Assembly (NCBI GenBank): GCA_023386345.1
Contig: JAEWJT010000020.1
Coordinates: 186,001-250,000 of the forward strand
Source: Bacillota bacterium
GTDB taxonomy: Bacteria; Bacillota; Clostridia; Tissierellales; Sedimentibacteraceae
DNA length: 64,000 nt
Direction: 5' to 3'
In this document: in pieces, positions 53,780 to 64,000 of the stretch
Layout of the letters: the number at the start of each line of letters is the position of its first letter
Numbering within the stretch: position 1 is the stretch's first letter
Notes under the pieces: model-generated
Seen by the model: only the letters and a program-made list of their open reading frames with translations
Databases searched by the model: none
What the model was told of the DNA's origin: nothing
Position numbers and translations under genes: made by a program

Positions 53780-54997
53780 ATGAAAAAAAGTGCTATTCAA
53801 GTTTATTCTGAAATTGGCAAGTTAAAAAAAGTTTTATTGCACAGGCCGGGATATGAACTAGAAAATTTAATGCCAGAATATCTCGAAAGATTATTGTTTG
53901 ATGACATACCGTTTTTAAAGGTTGCGCAGGAGGAGCATGACGCATTTGCACAGCTTTTTAAACAAAATGGTACAGAGGTTGTCTATCTCTTAGACTTAGC
54001 TGCACAGGCTTTACACGATGAAAATGTCAAAGAGGAATTTATCAATCAATTTATTGTTGAGGCAGGGATTAGAGAATCAAGAAAAACAGAAATTTTAAAG
54101 GATTTTTATAAGTCATTCAGCACTAAGGACATGATTAGTAAAATGATGGCAGGAATCAGAGTTTCTGAGATAAAAAACTATGAAAAAAGAAATTTAATAG
54201 ATTACTTAGAAAGCGATTACCCGTTCTTAGTAGACCCATTGCCAAACCTTTATTTTACAAGAGACCCATTTTCTACCGTAGGTTCAGGAGTATCTGTACA
54301 TAAGATGCACACAGTTACACGCAATAGAGAATCAATATTTGGCAAGTATATATTTAAGTATCATCCTGAATATGCTGATGTTCCAATCTGGTATGACCGG
54401 AATGAGAATTATTCAGTTGAGGGTGGGGACATATTAATCCTTGACAAAGAGACTATTGCGATTGGTATATCTCAAAGAACTCATGCAAGTGCTATAGAAA
54501 AATATGCTCATAATATTTTAGGAAAAGAGAGCTTCAAGAAGATTTTGGCGATTGATATACCAAAGATAAGGGCTTTCATGCACCTTGACACCGTATTTAC
54601 AATGGTAGATTATGATAAATTTACAATACATCCTAATATCAAGAAAGATATGAATGTCTTTACACTTACTAAGGATGATGGAGTAAATTTGTCCATAAAA
54701 GAAGAGCACAATACAATTGACGAAATATTAAAAAGACATTTGAACTTAGACAAGATAACCTTGATTTCCTGCGGTGGAGGTAATCAAATAGATGCAGCTC
54801 GTGAACAATGGAACGATGGTTCAAACACACTTACGATATCTCCAGGCAATGTTATAGTCTATGAGAGAAATTATGTTTCGAACAGAGTTCTTGAAGAAAA
54901 TGGCATTAAGATAAACACTATGCCTAGCGCTGAGTTATCAAGAGGACGCGGCGGCCCAAGATGTATGAGTATGCCGCTCGTTAGAGAAATTGAATAA
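53780..54997 (+). CDS. arcA: arginine deiminase
   Basis: A 405-residue enzyme converting arginine to citrulline and ammonia. The N-terminal [21 protein letters not shown], the substrate segment [19 protein letters not shown] and [10 protein letters not shown] (catalytic His) are intact. The nucleophilic Cys395 lies in [15 protein letters not shown] near the C-terminus. It starts the ADI pathway with argF and arcC downstream, which yields ATP from arginine. The pathway usually includes an arginine/ornithine antiporter (arcD), but none is in this window. AAGGAA precedes the ATG. Confidence 0.97.
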   Translation: MKKSAIQVYSEIGKLKKVLLHRPGYELENLMPEYLERLLFDDIPFLKVAQEEHDAFAQLFKQNGTEVVYLLDLAAQALHDENVKEEFINQFIVEAGIRESRKTEILKDFYKSFSTKDMISKMMAGIRVSEIKNYEKRNLIDYLESDYPFLVDPLPNLYFTRDPFSTVGSGVSVHKMHTVTRNRESIFGKYIFKYHPEYADVPIWYDRNENYSVEGGDILILDKETIAIGISQRTHASAIEKYAHNILGKESFKKILAIDIPKIRAFMHLDTVFTMVDYDKFTIHPNIKKDMNVFTLTKDDGVNLSIKEEHNTIDEILKRHLNLDKITLISCGGGNQIDAAREQWNDGSNTLTISPGNVIVYERNYVSNRVLEENGIKINTMPSAELSRGRGGPRCMSMPLVREIE

Positions 54998-55108
54998 AAA
55001 AATTATATTTAATAAATAGTAATTTTAACAGCTATTAATACGAATTTCCCATTTAATCCAAAAAAATTGTGGGAGAATAAGTAAAACAAAAACTAGGAGG
55101 ATATTAAA

Positions 55109-56101
55109 ATGGCAGTTAATTTAAAAGGAAGAAGTTTTTTAACATTAATGGATTTTTCTCCATTAGAAATTAGATATATGTTAGATTTAGCTCATGATTT
55201 AAAATCTAAGAAAAGAGCTGGTATATCTAATTATTTATTAAAAGGAAAAAATATAGTATTGTTATTTGAAAAGACATCTACAAGAACAAGATGTGCTTTT
55301 GAGGTTGGTGCTTTAGAAGAAGGTGCTCACGTAACATTCTTAGATTCAAACAGCTCACAAATGGGTAAAAAAGAGTCTTTAGAAGATACTGCAAAGGTAC
55401 TTGGAAGATTCTATGATGGTATTGAGTATAGAGGATATAGCCAAGAAGTTGTTGAGAACTTAGCTAAACACTCAGGAGTTCCAGTATGGAACGGTCTAAC
55501 AGACATTGACCACCCAACACAAATATTAGCGGATATGCTTACTATAGAAGAGCATGTTGCTAAGCCTTTAAACAAGGTTAAAGTTGTATTTGCAGGAGAC
55601 ATCAGAAACAATATGTCATATGCTTGGATGTATGGTTGTGCTAAGATGGGAATGCACTTTGTAGCATTTGGACCAAAATCTATGGAAGAAGAACTAAACA
55701 AAGATGTTCTAAAAAGAGTAAATGAAGTAGCTAAGGAAACAGGAGCTGTTATAGAAATTTCAGATAGCATTGAATCAGTAAAAGGCGCAGATGTTATATA
55801 TACTGACGTTTGGGCATCAATGGGAGAAGAAGCACAAATACCTGAAAGAGTTAAATTATTGACTCCTTTTAAAGTAACTATGGATTTATTAAAAGCTACA
55901 GGAAATGATGATGTTAAATTCCTACACTGCTTACCAGCTTTCCATGACTTTGAAACAAAAATGGCAAAAGAGTTTATGGATAAGGGAATAGATATGAGAG
56001 AAGTAACTGACGAAGTATTCAGAAGCAGACATTCAGTAGTGTTTGATGAGGCAGAAAACAGAATGCACACAATCAAAGCTGTAATGGTTGCAACTTTGTA
56101 A
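55109..56101 (+). CDS. arcB: ornithine carbamoyltransferase, catabolic (ADI pathway)
   Basis: A 330-residue transcarbamoylase. The carbamoyl phosphate motif [15 protein letters not shown], the [16 protein letters not shown] segment and the ornithine motif [10 protein letters not shown] are present. In this operon context it acts in the phosphorolytic direction, splitting citrulline to ornithine and carbamoyl phosphate. It is 111 bases after arcA, with AGGAGG before the ATG. The same enzyme could also serve arginine synthesis (argF); the neighbours favour the catabolic role. Confidence 0.95.
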   Translation: MAVNLKGRSFLTLMDFSPLEIRYMLDLAHDLKSKKRAGISNYLLKGKNIVLLFEKTSTRTRCAFEVGALEEGAHVTFLDSNSSQMGKKESLEDTAKVLGRFYDGIEYRGYSQEVVENLAKHSGVPVWNGLTDIDHPTQILADMLTIEEHVAKPLNKVKVVFAGDIRNNMSYAWMYGCAKMGMHFVAFGPKSMEEELNKDVLKRVNEVAKETGAVIEISDSIESVKGADVIYTDVWASMGEEAQIPERVKLLTPFKVTMDLLKATGNDDVKFLHCLPAFHDFETKMAKEFMDKGIDMREVTDEVFRSRHSVVFDEAENRMHTIKAVMVATL

Positions 56102-56251
56102 TAATAACGGGATAATTAAAGCATAACTAAAAATATTTGCAGAAATTTATAATTCCAAGTGTTTTAAAATAGTTAAAACTATATTTCGGCTCGATTTTTA
56201 GAGCGTGCTTAATTGAGATAAGTTTAAAAAGTTAAAAACAATAGAAAACTT

Positions 56252-56287
56252 GGAAATAGATATTAATTATGTCTATTTCCTTGTTTG
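56252..56287 (+). terminator. terminator-like hairpin between arcB and arcC
   Basis: GGAAATAGA and TCTATTTCC arms around an 11-base loop, followed by TTGTTTGGTTT. It may attenuate transcription into arcC rather than stop it entirely. Confidence 0.55.
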
Positions 56288-56333
56288 GTTTAAAGCTTAA
56301 ATTTAAGGTTAAATAAAAAAGGAGAATTTTTAT

Positions 56334-57272
56334 ATGACACAAAAAGTAGTAGTTGCCTTAGGAGGCAATGCTTTAGAAGATAAAGGACTTCCATCAACAG
56401 CGGAGTCGCAATTGATAGTTGTTAAAAAAACAAGTGAAAGATTAGCGCAGATAAGTGCTAAGGGGTATGAAATAGCAGTAGTTCACGGAAATGGACCACA
56501 GGTTGGAAGAATATTGTTAGCTTCAGAAACAGCTAAGGATGTAACTCCAGCAATGCCATTTGACGTATGTGGAGCTATGAGCCAAGGCTATATAGGTTAT
56601 CACATTCAACAGGCTCTAAGATTTATATTAAAAGAGCAAGGAAGAAATATTCCTGTAGTTTCATTAGTAACACAGGTAGTAGTTGATAAGGATGATAAAG
56701 CTTTCCAAAATCCAACTAAACCAATAGGACCTTTCTATTCAGAAGAAGAAGCTAAAAGACTTCAAGCTGAAAAAGGCTACACAGTTAAAGAAGATGCAGG
56801 CAGAGGCTGGAGACGAGTAGTTCCATCACCTATGCCAATTAAAATAGTTGAATTAGACACAGTTAAAAAACTATGGGATTCAACAATAGTTGTTACCTGT
56901 GGCGGTGGCGGAATACCAGTTATTGAGCATGCTGATGGCTCACTCGAGGGTGTTGCAGCAGTTATAGATAAGGATTTAGCAGCAGAAAGATTAGCAGAAG
57001 ACATGGATGCAGATGTATTGTTGATTTTGACAGAGGTTGAGCAAGTTGCAATCAACTTCAATAAGCCAAATCAAGAAAACTTAGCTTCATTAACAGTTGA
57101 AGAAGCAAACAAATACATCGAAGAAGGACACTTCGCTCCAGGAAGCATGCTTCCAAAAGTTCAAGCAGCAGTTAAATTTGCTCAGTCAAAACCAAATAGA
57201 AAAGCGATAATAACTTCTCTTTATAAAGCAGTAGATGCTTTAGAAGGAAGAAGCGGAACAGTAATTAAATAA
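56334..57272 (+). CDS. arcC: carbamate kinase
   Basis: A 312-residue amino acid kinase fold enzyme that makes ATP from carbamoyl phosphate. VVALGGNALEDKGLPST and VVHGNGPQVGRILLASE are the conserved N-terminal nucleotide/substrate loops. GWRRVVPSPMPIKIVEL and VTCGGGGIPVIE follow, with SMLPKVQAAVKFA near the end. It completes the arginine deiminase pathway. AAGGAG precedes the ATG, and a strong terminator follows. Confidence 0.96.
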   Translation: MTQKVVVALGGNALEDKGLPSTAESQLIVVKKTSERLAQISAKGYEIAVVHGNGPQVGRILLASETAKDVTPAMPFDVCGAMSQGYIGYHIQQALRFILKEQGRNIPVVSLVTQVVVDKDDKAFQNPTKPIGPFYSEEEAKRLQAEKGYTVKEDAGRGWRRVVPSPMPIKIVELDTVKKLWDSTIVVTCGGGGIPVIEHADGSLEGVAAVIDKDLAAERLAEDMDADVLLILTEVEQVAINFNKPNQENLASLTVEEANKYIEEGHFAPGSMLPKVQAAVKFAQSKPNRKAIITSLYKAVDALEGRSGTVIK

Positions 57273-57288
57273 GATTTAAATAATAAAA

Positions 57289-57320
57289 GGATTTGGCTGC
57301 TATAATAGCCAAATTTTTTT
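57289..57320 (+). terminator. rho-independent terminator after arcC
   Basis: ATTTGGCT and AGCCAAAT arms, eight-base loop, then a run of seven T. Ends the arc transcript. Confidence 0.9.
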
Positions 57321-57395
57321 GCTTGTTAATATAAAAATTATTTGATACAATATGTTTTTACCTAAAAAATTATTTATAATTATTTTATTATTTTC

Positions 57396-57424
57396 TTGAC
57401 TTACATATACTAAAGTTATATAAT
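57396..57424 (+). promoter_or_regulatory. sigma-A promoter upstream of the DUF1801 gene
   Basis: TTGACT, a 17-bp spacer and a perfect TATAAT. It is about 150 bp before the DUF1801 gene and may also drive uvrB. The rest of the 300-base gap has no other feature I can support. Confidence 0.75.
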
Positions 57425-57576
57425 AAAAGCGAACATTTGTTTTGAAAATATAGAAATAAAATTACATATTGTTGATTGTTAAAGAGGTACAAAAACCTTT
57501 GTATGACAAAGACAGTACTATTAAAATAATATAGATGTTAAAAATAAATACTCAGCAAATCGAAGGAGTGAACAAA

Positions 57577-58050
57577 ATGATATATGATGTAGCTACAGTA
57601 GAAGAATATATTGATTCCTTAGACGAAAACAGAAAAAATGTAATAAAAAAATTAAGAGATGTAGTTAGAGAAAATTTACCAGAGGAATTTGAAGAAACAA
57701 TTTCTTACGGAATGATTGGATATGTTGTGCCGTTGTCATTATATCCAAGTGGTTATCATGTGAAAAAGAATGAACCGCTTCCATTCCTAGCGATAGCGTC
57801 TCAGAAAAATCATGTAGCCTTATACCATATGGGATTGTACATGAATAAAGAGGTAGAAAATTGGTTTGTTGATGAATATGAAAAAAGGGTAGCTACAAAG
57901 CTTGATATGGGGAAAAGCTGTATACGATTTAAAAATATAAAGAACATACCTTATGATTTGATAGCTGAGCTTTGTCAAAAAATTACTTTAAAAGAGTATA
58001 TTAATTCATATGAACAATCTCTAAAGCTCAGTATAAAAGAAAGAAATTAA
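57577..58050 (+). CDS. DUF1801 domain-containing protein
   Basis: A 157-residue protein of the DUF1801/YdhG-like family. VEEYIDSLDENRKNVIKKLRDVVRENLPEEFEETISYGMIGYVVP is the conserved helical start, and LPFLAIASQKNHVALYHMGLY is the core. KLDMGKSCIRFKNIKNIPYDLIAEL closes it. The biochemical role is unknown; the fold resembles the iron-chaperone frataxin-like group in some descriptions. The start at 57577 has AAGGAG before it; an upstream ATG at 57535 does not. It lies 58 bases before uvrB. Confidence 0.85.
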   Translation: MIYDVATVEEYIDSLDENRKNVIKKLRDVVRENLPEEFEETISYGMIGYVVPLSLYPSGYHVKKNEPLPFLAIASQKNHVALYHMGLYMNKEVENWFVDEYEKRVATKLDMGKSCIRFKNIKNIPYDLIAELCQKITLKEYINSYEQSLKLSIKERN

Positions 58051-58058
58051 AAATAATG

Positions 58059-58108
58059 AAAGGATAAGCGCCGAGCTCGTTCACATGGAGGCTTAGTGTA
58101 ATCGGTGC
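58059..58108 (+). promoter_or_regulatory. structured leader of uvrB: AAAGG site separated from the ATG by a hairpin
   Basis: AAAGG (58059-58063), four bases ATAA, left arm GCGCCGA (58068-58074), 27 interior bases ending in GGCTTAGTGTAA, right arm TCGGTGC (58102-58108), then ATG at 58109. The spacing of site, stem and start is identical to the murB leader, and the one arm difference (C versus T) keeps pairing to G. Confidence 0.65.
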
Positions 58109-60079
58109 ATGGGCATAAAAATGTTTAAAATACATTCACAATATAAACCTAGCGGTGACCAGCCAGAAGCAATTGAAAAATTAGTTGAAGGAATAGGAAA
58201 AGGCTTAAAGCATCAAGTTTTGTTAGGTGCAACAGGAACTGGAAAAACTTTCACTATGGCGAATATAATAGAACGAGTACAAAAGCCAACAGTTGTTTTA
58301 GCACATAATAAAACCTTGGCAGGTCAGTTGTACTCGGAGTTTAAGGAGCTTTTCCCTGAGAATGCAGTTGAATACTTTGTTTCCTATTACGATTATTATC
58401 AGCCGGAAGCATATGTGCCAAGCAGCGATACCTTTATTGAAAAGGATTCTTCTGTCAATGATGAGATTGACAAGCTAAGACACTCTGCTACTGCTTCACT
58501 GTCTGAGCGAAAAGATGTTATAATAGTAGCCAGTGTATCCTGTATCTATGGACTGGGAAGTCCGGTTGACTATGAAAACTTGGTTATATCACTAAGACCG
58601 GGTATGCAAAAGGAAAGAGATGAGGTCATAAAAAAACTCATTGAAATACAATATAAAAGAAACGATATAAGCTTTACTCGTGGAAATTTCAGAGTTAGAG
58701 GCGATGTTTTGGAGATATTTCCCGCATCATCTTCTGAAAATGCAATAAGAGTAGAGTTTTTTGGTGATGAAGTAGAAAGAATTACAGAGATAAATACTAT
58801 TACTGGTGAGATTTTGGGCAGAAGAAATCATATATCTATATTTCCTGCCTCACACTATGCTACTACAGAAGAAAATATAAAAAGAGCAGTAGGAACAATA
58901 AAAGAAGAGTTAAAAGAAAGACTGAAATACTTTGAAAGCGAAAATAAACTTTTAGAAGCACAGAGAGTGGAGCAGCGTACTAATTATGATATCGAAATGC
59001 TTGAAGAAATGGGATATTGCAATGGTATTGAAAACTACACCAGACATATAAACAATGTACCGGCAGGAGGCAGACCATATACACTTCTTGATTATCTTCC
59101 AAAGGATTTTTTGATGTTTATAGATGAATCCCACGTCAGCGTTTCTCAAGTAAGAGGAATGTTTAACGGAGACAGATCAAGAAAGCAAACACTCGTTGAT
59201 TATGGATTTAGATTGCCTTCAGCACTTGATAACAGACCTTTAAGATTTGAAGAATTTGAAAATGTTATAAATCAAGTTGTATACGTAAGTGCAACTCCAG
59301 GACCATATGAAAAGGAACATTATGAAAATATTGCAGAACAGATAATAAGACCTACAGGACTTATAGACCCTCCAATATCGATAAGACCGGTAGAAAACCA
59401 GATAGATGATTTAATGAAAGAAATCAGAGAGGTAACACTTAGAGGACAAAGAGTTTTAGTAACAACTCTGACTAAAAAAATGGCAGAGGACTTAACATTC
59501 TACTTTAGAAATTCAGGAATTAAGGTTAAATATCTTCACTCGGATATAGATACATTGGAAAGAATGGAGATAATAAGAGACTTAAGAGTTGGGAAATTTG
59601 ATGTATTGGTAGGTATAAACTTACTTAGAGAGGGACTTGACTTGCCAGAGGTATCCTTGGTTGCTATACTAGATGCAGATAAGGAGGGTTTCCTGCGTTC
59701 TGAAACATCTCTAATTCAAACAATAGGAAGAGCCGCTCGTAATGTAGATGGCAAGGTTATAATGTATGCTGACAAGATTACAGGCTCTATGGAAAGAGCA
59801 ATTAGCGAGACAGAAAGAAGACGAGCAATACAAAGCGAATACAATGAAAAGCATGGTATTATACCTCAATCAGTTAAAAAGGATGTCAGAGATATTATCC
59901 AAGCGACAACTGCAGCAGAGGAAACTGCTGAATATAAAGTAGATGCTAAACCATATGAAGATTTAAGGTTGTATTTGATAGAATTAGAAAAAGAAATGAT
60001 GACAGCGGCTGAAAACCTAGAATTTGAACGAGCTGCTGAAATTAGAGACGAAATTAAGAAATTGAGCAAGAATTTGTAA
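58109..60079 (+). CDS. uvrB: excinuclease ABC subunit B
   Basis: A 656-residue helicase-like protein of nucleotide excision repair that loads onto damage with UvrA and prepares UvrC incision. Walker A is [15 protein letters not shown] and the beta-hairpin region is [25 protein letters not shown]. Walker B is [12 protein letters not shown] and the helicase motif VI is QTIGRAARN. The C-terminal UVR motif is [28 protein letters not shown]. The ATG at 58109 fits the hairpin-bridged ribosome site; translation from 58121 would give the usual [18 protein letters not shown] start. Confidence 0.97.
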   Translation: MGIKMFKIHSQYKPSGDQPEAIEKLVEGIGKGLKHQVLLGATGTGKTFTMANIIERVQKPTVVLAHNKTLAGQLYSEFKELFPENAVEYFVSYYDYYQPEAYVPSSDTFIEKDSSVNDEIDKLRHSATASLSERKDVIIVASVSCIYGLGSPVDYENLVISLRPGMQKERDEVIKKLIEIQYKRNDISFTRGNFRVRGDVLEIFPASSSENAIRVEFFGDEVERITEINTITGEILGRRNHISIFPASHYATTEENIKRAVGTIKEELKERLKYFESENKLLEAQRVEQRTNYDIEMLEEMGYCNGIENYTRHINNVPAGGRPYTLLDYLPKDFLMFIDESHVSVSQVRGMFNGDRSRKQTLVDYGFRLPSALDNRPLRFEEFENVINQVVYVSATPGPYEKEHYENIAEQIIRPTGLIDPPISIRPVENQIDDLMKEIREVTLRGQRVLVTTLTKKMAEDLTFYFRNSGIKVKYLHSDIDTLERMEIIRDLRVGKFDVLVGINLLREGLDLPEVSLVAILDADKEGFLRSETSLIQTIGRAARNVDGKVIMYADKITGSMERAISETERRRAIQSEYNEKHGIIPQSVKKDVRDIIQATTAAEETAEYKVDAKPYEDLRLYLIELEKEMMTAAENLEFERAAEIRDEIKKLSKNL

Positions 60080-60105
60080 TTAAATAATAAATGGAGGTAA
60101 GTATA

Positions 60106-60288
60106 ATGAAAGAGAATGAAAGATTTGAAAAAGTATATTCTCAGGGAATGATGAGTTCAACGGAAATATGGGTGGATAAAGAAACAGGTGTTAATTATCT
60201 TTGGCATAATAATGGTTATGCTGGTGGACTAACAGTATTGTTAGATAGAGATGGAAAACCAGTAGTATCTACTATATTACAGAAATAA
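60106..60288 (+). CDS. DUF6440 family small protein
   Basis: A 60-residue protein. RFEKVYSQGMMSSTEIWVDKETGVNYLWHNNGYAGGLTVLLDRDGKPV matches the small DUF6440 family found widely in Firmicutes, probably a beta-rich fold. No catalytic motif was recognised. The start is at 60106 because GGAGG lies before that ATG; an upstream in-frame ATG at 60091 is inside the ribosome site. It lies between uvrB and uvrA, 40 bases before the latter. Confidence 0.85.
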   Translation: MKENERFEKVYSQGMMSSTEIWVDKETGVNYLWHNNGYAGGLTVLLDRDGKPVVSTILQK

Positions 60289-60327
60289 ACTAAAAATAAA
60301 CTCATATAAAGGAGAAACACGTAAGCA

Positions 60328-63153
60328 ATGGACAAAATAATAGTTAGAGGAGCAAAAGAGCATAATTTAAAGAATGTCAATATTGAATTGCCAAGAGATA
60401 AATTTATTGTCTTTACTGGACTTAGTGGTTCAGGAAAAACATCTTTGGCATTTGATACTATTTATGCTGAAGGACAAAGAAGATATGTTGAAAGTCTGTC
60501 TTCCTATGCACGACAATTCTTAGGACAAATGGAAAAGCCAGATGTAGAATACATAGAGGGGCTATCGCCAGCTATTTCAATAGACCAAAAGACAACAAAT
60601 CGTAATCCTCGTTCTACTGTGGGTACAGTAACAGAGATATATGACTACATGAGACTTTTGTATGCAAGGATTGGAACACCTTATTGCCCGGAATGTGGTA
60701 AGGAGATAAGCACACAAACAATAGATCAAATTATAGATAAGGTATTGGAGTTCCCTGAAAAAACTAGAATTCAACTTCTTGCGCCTGTTGTCAGAGGTGA
60801 AAAGGGTACTCATAAAAAGCTTTTAGAAAATATCAAAAAAGATGGATTTGTAAGAGCAAGAATTAATGGTGAATTATACGAATTAGAAGACAATATAGAG
60901 CTTGAAAAGACTAAAAAGCACAATATTGAAATTGTCATAGATAGAATTATAGTTAAAGAAGGAATAGAAAAGAGATTAGCTGATTCAGTAGAAACAGCTC
61001 TAAAACTTGCAAACGGAATTATTTTAATTGATGTCATGGAAAGTGACAACTCGCCTAGCGAAGAAATTTTAATGAGTACTAATTTTGCCTGTGTCGACTG
61101 TGGTATAGGCTTTGGTGAGATTTCTCCTAGAATGTTTTCTTTCAATAATCCTTTTGGAATGTGTAAAACCTGTATGGGTCTAGGGGTTAAAAAAGAAATA
61201 GACATAGATTTAATAGTACCCGATTGGACAAAAAGCATAGGTCAAAGGGCAATAGCACCATTTGGAGCAGATGAAGAAGGATACTATTATCAGATATTTA
61301 AAGCTATAGCACAGCACAACAATTTTGATATAGAAAAGCCTCTTAATGAAGCACCGCAAGCATTTATAGATGAAATTCTATATGGAACAAATGGTAGAGA
61401 GCTAACAGTTAATTTTGTGAGCCATTTTCAAGGTGAAAGGACTTATGTAAAAGAGTTTGAGGGTGTTGTCAACAATCTTCAAAGAAGATATTCAGAAACA
61501 AAGTCACCAGAGATGCAAATATGGATGGAAGGCTTTATGAACGACATACCATGCCCAGATTGCAATGGGGCGAGACTTAATAGGATAGCACTTTCCGTAA
61601 AAATCGGAGGGAAAAATATTTATGAGCTAACGCAATTATCCGTAGGGAAGCTTATAGAATTTATGGATGACTTAAAGCTTACACCAAAGCAGGAATTTAT
61701 AGGACATCAAATTTTAAAAGAAATAAGAGAAAGAGCAAGCTTTTTAAGAGATGTAGGACTGGAGTATTTGACACTAAGCAGAAACGCAAGTACACTTTCA
61801 GGTGGAGAATCACAGCGTATAAGACTTGCTACACAGATAGGCTCTAGCCTTGTTGGAGTTCTATATGTTCTTGACGAGCCAAGTATAGGTCTTCATCAAA
61901 GAGATAACAGCATGCTTATTAATGCCTTGAGAAATTTGACTGATATTGGTAATACCCTTATTGTAGTAGAGCATGACGAAGAAACGATGGAAAATGCTGA
62001 CTATATACTCGACATGGGACCAGGTGCAGGAGTCAATGGAGGAGAGGTCATAGCCTTTGGTACTCTTGATGAAATCAAAAACTGTGAAAAATCAATCACA
62101 GGGCAATATCTAAGCGGTAAGAAGAAAATAGAAGTGCCTAAAGAAAGAAGAAAAATAGGCGATAGATTTTTAGAAATAAAGGGTGCAAAGCAAAATAATC
62201 TTAAGGATATAGATGTAAAAATTCCTCTTGGTGGATTAGTATGTGTGACGGGTGTATCCGGATCTGGAAAAAGTACACTTATTAATCAAATATTATTAAA
62301 GGGATTGCAGCAAAAATTAAGCAGATCAAAGACCAAAGTAGCTAAATTTAAGGATATACTTGGGATAGAGCAAATAGATAAGGTTATAAGCATAGACCAA
62401 TCTCCGATAGGACGTACTCCTCGTTCTAACCCTGCAACCTATGCAGGAGTTTTCGACATGATAAGAGATGTCTTTGCCATGACTAATGAAGCTAAATCAA
62501 GAGGATATCAAAAAGGAAGATTTAGCTTTAACGTAAAAGGCGGAAGATGTGAAGCCTGTAAAGGTGACGGAATAGTAAAGATTGAAATGCACTTCTTGCC
62601 AGATATTTATGTTCCTTGTGATATCTGCAAAGGAAAAAGATATAGCAGAGAAACTTTAGAGGTTAAATACAAAGGAAAAAGCATATCTGATGTCTTGGAG
62701 ATGACAGTAGAGGAAGCATTACCTTTCTTTGAAAATATACCAAAGATAAAATCAAAGCTCGAAACAATGCAAGATGTTGGATTATCATATATTAAGTTAG
62801 GTCAACCATCTACACAGCTATCAGGCGGAGAGGCACAAAGAATAAAATTAGCCTACGAGCTAAGCAAAAGAGGAACAGGAAAAACCTTGTATATATTAGA
62901 TGAGCCAACAACAGGACTTCATATAGCAGATATACACAAGCTGATAGAAGTGTTGAACAAACTTGTAGAAGCTGGCAACTCAGTCTTGGTAATAGAACAT
63001 AACCTAGATGTTGTAAAAACAGCAGACTACATTATAGATTTAGGACCAGAAGGCGGAGACGGCGGAGGTCAAATTATAGCAAAGGGTACTCCTGAACAAG
63101 TAGCAAAAGTAAAAGGCTCATTTACAGGACAGTATTTAAAGAAATATTTATAA
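60328..63153 (+). CDS. uvrA: excinuclease ABC subunit A
   Basis: A 941-residue ATPase that scans DNA for lesions in nucleotide excision repair. Two ABC modules are present, with Walker [15 protein letters not shown] near residue 31 and [14 protein letters not shown] near residue 640. The signatures are [12 protein letters not shown] and [16 protein letters not shown], and the Walker B segments [13 protein letters not shown] and [13 protein letters not shown]. Zinc-binding cysteine pairs [12 protein letters not shown] with CKTC, CPDC and CEAC with CDIC are visible. AAGGAG lies 13 bases before the ATG. The gene order uvrB-small gene-uvrA is typical of Clostridia. Confidence 0.97.
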   Translation: MDKIIVRGAKEHNLKNVNIELPRDKFIVFTGLSGSGKTSLAFDTIYAEGQRRYVESLSSYARQFLGQMEKPDVEYIEGLSPAISIDQKTTNRNPRSTVGTVTEIYDYMRLLYARIGTPYCPECGKEISTQTIDQIIDKVLEFPEKTRIQLLAPVVRGEKGTHKKLLENIKKDGFVRARINGELYELEDNIELEKTKKHNIEIVIDRIIVKEGIEKRLADSVETALKLANGIILIDVMESDNSPSEEILMSTNFACVDCGIGFGEISPRMFSFNNPFGMCKTCMGLGVKKEIDIDLIVPDWTKSIGQRAIAPFGADEEGYYYQIFKAIAQHNNFDIEKPLNEAPQAFIDEILYGTNGRELTVNFVSHFQGERTYVKEFEGVVNNLQRRYSETKSPEMQIWMEGFMNDIPCPDCNGARLNRIALSVKIGGKNIYELTQLSVGKLIEFMDDLKLTPKQEFIGHQILKEIRERASFLRDVGLEYLTLSRNASTLSGGESQRIRLATQIGSSLVGVLYVLDEPSIGLHQRDNSMLINALRNLTDIGNTLIVVEHDEETMENADYILDMGPGAGVNGGEVIAFGTLDEIKNCEKSITGQYLSGKKKIEVPKERRKIGDRFLEIKGAKQNNLKDIDVKIPLGGLVCVTGVSGSGKSTLINQILLKGLQQKLSRSKTKVAKFKDILGIEQIDKVISIDQSPIGRTPRSNPATYAGVFDMIRDVFAMTNEAKSRGYQKGRFSFNVKGGRCEACKGDGIVKIEMHFLPDIYVPCDICKGKRYSRETLEVKYKGKSISDVLEMTVEEALPFFENIPKIKSKLETMQDVGLSYIKLGQPSTQLSGGEAQRIKLAYELSKRGTGKTLYILDEPTTGLHIADIHKLIEVLNKLVEAGNSVLVIEHNLDVVKTADYIIDLGPEGGDGGGQIIAKGTPEQVAKVKGSFTGQYLKKYL

Positions 63154-63267
63154 AATATACGTTAAAAGTATTTGAAATAAGTTTTCTTATTAAGCAATAA
63201 ATTACAGACAGTTTTAAGTTTCGTTTAAACACAAGAGATTTATATAATTTTTAAAGTAAATTTTTAT

Positions 63268-63308
63268 GAGGGAAAAGCCTAAAAATAGGATTTTCTCTTA
63301 TTTTTTTA
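63268..63308 (+). terminator. rho-independent terminator after uvrA
   Basis: Arms GAGGGAAAAGCCTA and TAGGATTTTCTCTT with two mismatches, followed by ATTTTTTTATT. Confidence 0.8.
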
Positions 63309-63533
63309 TTATATATATTTTTTTGCATATTAATAAAAGTACTAGCAAGAATAGACAAGAAAATATATATTTTGTCAATTAATAAGCTTTGCTTATTGAA
63401 ACAAATAGAATTTTATGGTAATATATAAAGTAAAAGTTTTGTAGTAAGTAATATGTATAAAGATAATGGACGGGCAGCTGCAGAAAACGTTATCATAATA
63501 ACTTATGCAAATAACATAGAAATGAGGATAGCT
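63309..63533. other. AT-rich gap before the GGDEF gene
   Basis: No convincing reading frame or RNA gene. One slightly GC-richer segment (GGACGGGCAGCTGC) lies near 63470, flanked by GATAA and TTATC, and might form a hairpin, but I cannot assign it. Confidence 0.35.
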
Positions 63534-64000
63534 ATGAGCAGTAAGAAGAATAATAAAAAATTTTTAACTAGATTTAACATTAAAGATATATTATCACGTT
63601 CTACTGGAAGTACTAAGGGTTTTAGCCCGAAGAAAATAGCTTTTAGAATTTCTGCTTTATATTTATTTGCAGGAGCATTATGGATATTACTTTCAGATAG
63701 GATTCTTATTAATTCTATCATGAATAAGCAATTATTATCTACTATTAGTATGATGAAAGGCTGGTTTTACGTTTTAGTGACAGCTATTATACTTTATTTT
63801 TTAATAAAAACGTCCTTCTCAAAAATCCAATATACTGACGAGGAGCTAATAAGACACTCAGAACATTTAAAGCAGATCGCATATAAGGACTCTCTGACAG
63901 GTCTTCCTAATAGACAAGCTTTTTACGATGCAACAAAAGCTTACTTGGATAATTATCGTGATAGTAAGAATGCTTTAATAATCATTGACATAGATAATTT
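63534..64000 (+). CDS. membrane GGDEF domain protein (putative diguanylate cyclase), 3' end outside window
   Basis: A partial gene open to the right edge (155 codons shown). The N-terminus has two membrane spans (ISALYLFAGALWILLSDRILI and GWFYVLVTAIILYFLI), the pattern known from many GGDEF/EAL membrane proteins. The start of a GGDEF domain follows (LKQIAYKDSLTGLPNRQAFYDATK, then ALIIIDIDNF). The catalytic GGDEF motif itself lies beyond the window, so activity as a cyclic-di-GMP synthase cannot be confirmed, and other domains may follow. AGGA lies seven bases before the ATG. Confidence 0.88.
   Translation, partial: MSSKKNNKKFLTRFNIKDILSRSTGSTKGFSPKKIAFRISALYLFAGALWILLSDRILINSIMNKQLLSTISMMKGWFYVLVTAIILYFLIKTSFSKIQYTDEELIRHSEHLKQIAYKDSLTGLPNRQAFYDATKAYLDNYRDSKNALIIIDIDN

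Noticed and set aside
55411..56076. 221-codon minus-strand frame inside the ornithine carbamoyltransferase gene
   Set aside because: Opposite a gene with intact catalytic motifs and composed of typical mirror codons; no ribosome site.

Overview
The window is a stretch of chromosome from a low-GC, Gram-positive anaerobe of the Clostridia. The support is AT-rich intergenic DNA, A-rich purine Shine-Dalgarno sites, a T-box leader, the murB/PHP/rapZ/yvcK gene order, a sigma-54 regulon, an arginine deiminase pathway and an amino-acid-fermenter style gene set (BKACE enzyme, thiolase, malic enzyme, fumarase). A Peptostreptococcaceae-like amino-acid fermenter such as Acetoanaerobium would fit, but that is an inference from gene content. 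No rRNA, tRNA, CRISPR array, complete insertion sequence or prophage was seen.

Layout: 1-2.8 kb holds small accessory genes (three GNAT acetyltransferases, a methyltransferase, a flavodoxin-type reductase). 2.9-6.2 kb (minus strand) has catalase, a membrane protein and YaaA. 6.5-7.9 kb has prfA and an RqcP-like S4 protein. 8.3-10.2 kb is a BlaI/BlaR1-type regulator pair with a long inverted-repeat operator. 10.5-18.4 kb is metabolic: sirtuin, nitroreductases, class II fumarase with an unusual insertion, LrgAB, malic enzyme. 18.4-26.1 kb is an AraC-type regulator followed by a four-gene catabolic operon (cyclase-family hydrolase, Na+/solute symporter with a fused winged-helix tail, BKACE enzyme, thiolase). 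A good sigma-54 promoter precedes that operon, with upstream dyads and an adjacent sigma-54 activator gene.

26.2-33.3 kb is the most unusual region: a compact seven-gene minus-strand operon. It encodes an XRE repressor, an Hsp70/actin-fold ATPase, a HerA/VirB4-like ATPase, a 266-aa charged protein, an HExxH metallopeptidase-like protein, a 96-aa helical protein and a 173-aa protein with a WG-repeat-like end. I know no named system with this composition. A near-consensus promoter and a perfect palindrome sit in front of it.

33.6-37.5 kb has a MerR regulator, a cysteine T-box with cysK-cysE, and a flavin reductase. 37.5-41.8 kb is one 1412-residue protein with two DUF445-type modules. 42.2-49.5 kb is murB-PHP-rapZ-yvcK, then a PAS-SpoIIE phosphatase, pgi and cvfB. 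50-53.5 kb has three LytR-CpsA-Psr paralogues. 53.8-57.3 kb is arcA-argF-arcC. 57.5-63.2 kb carries a DUF1801 protein, uvrB, a DUF6440 protein and uvrA, and the window ends inside a GGDEF gene.

A second notable signal is a shared structured leader directly before murB and uvrB. In both, a 7-bp stem separates an AAAGG ribosome-binding site from the ATG with identical geometry, which suggests a hairpin-bridged ribosome-binding site or a small cis-regulatory RNA.
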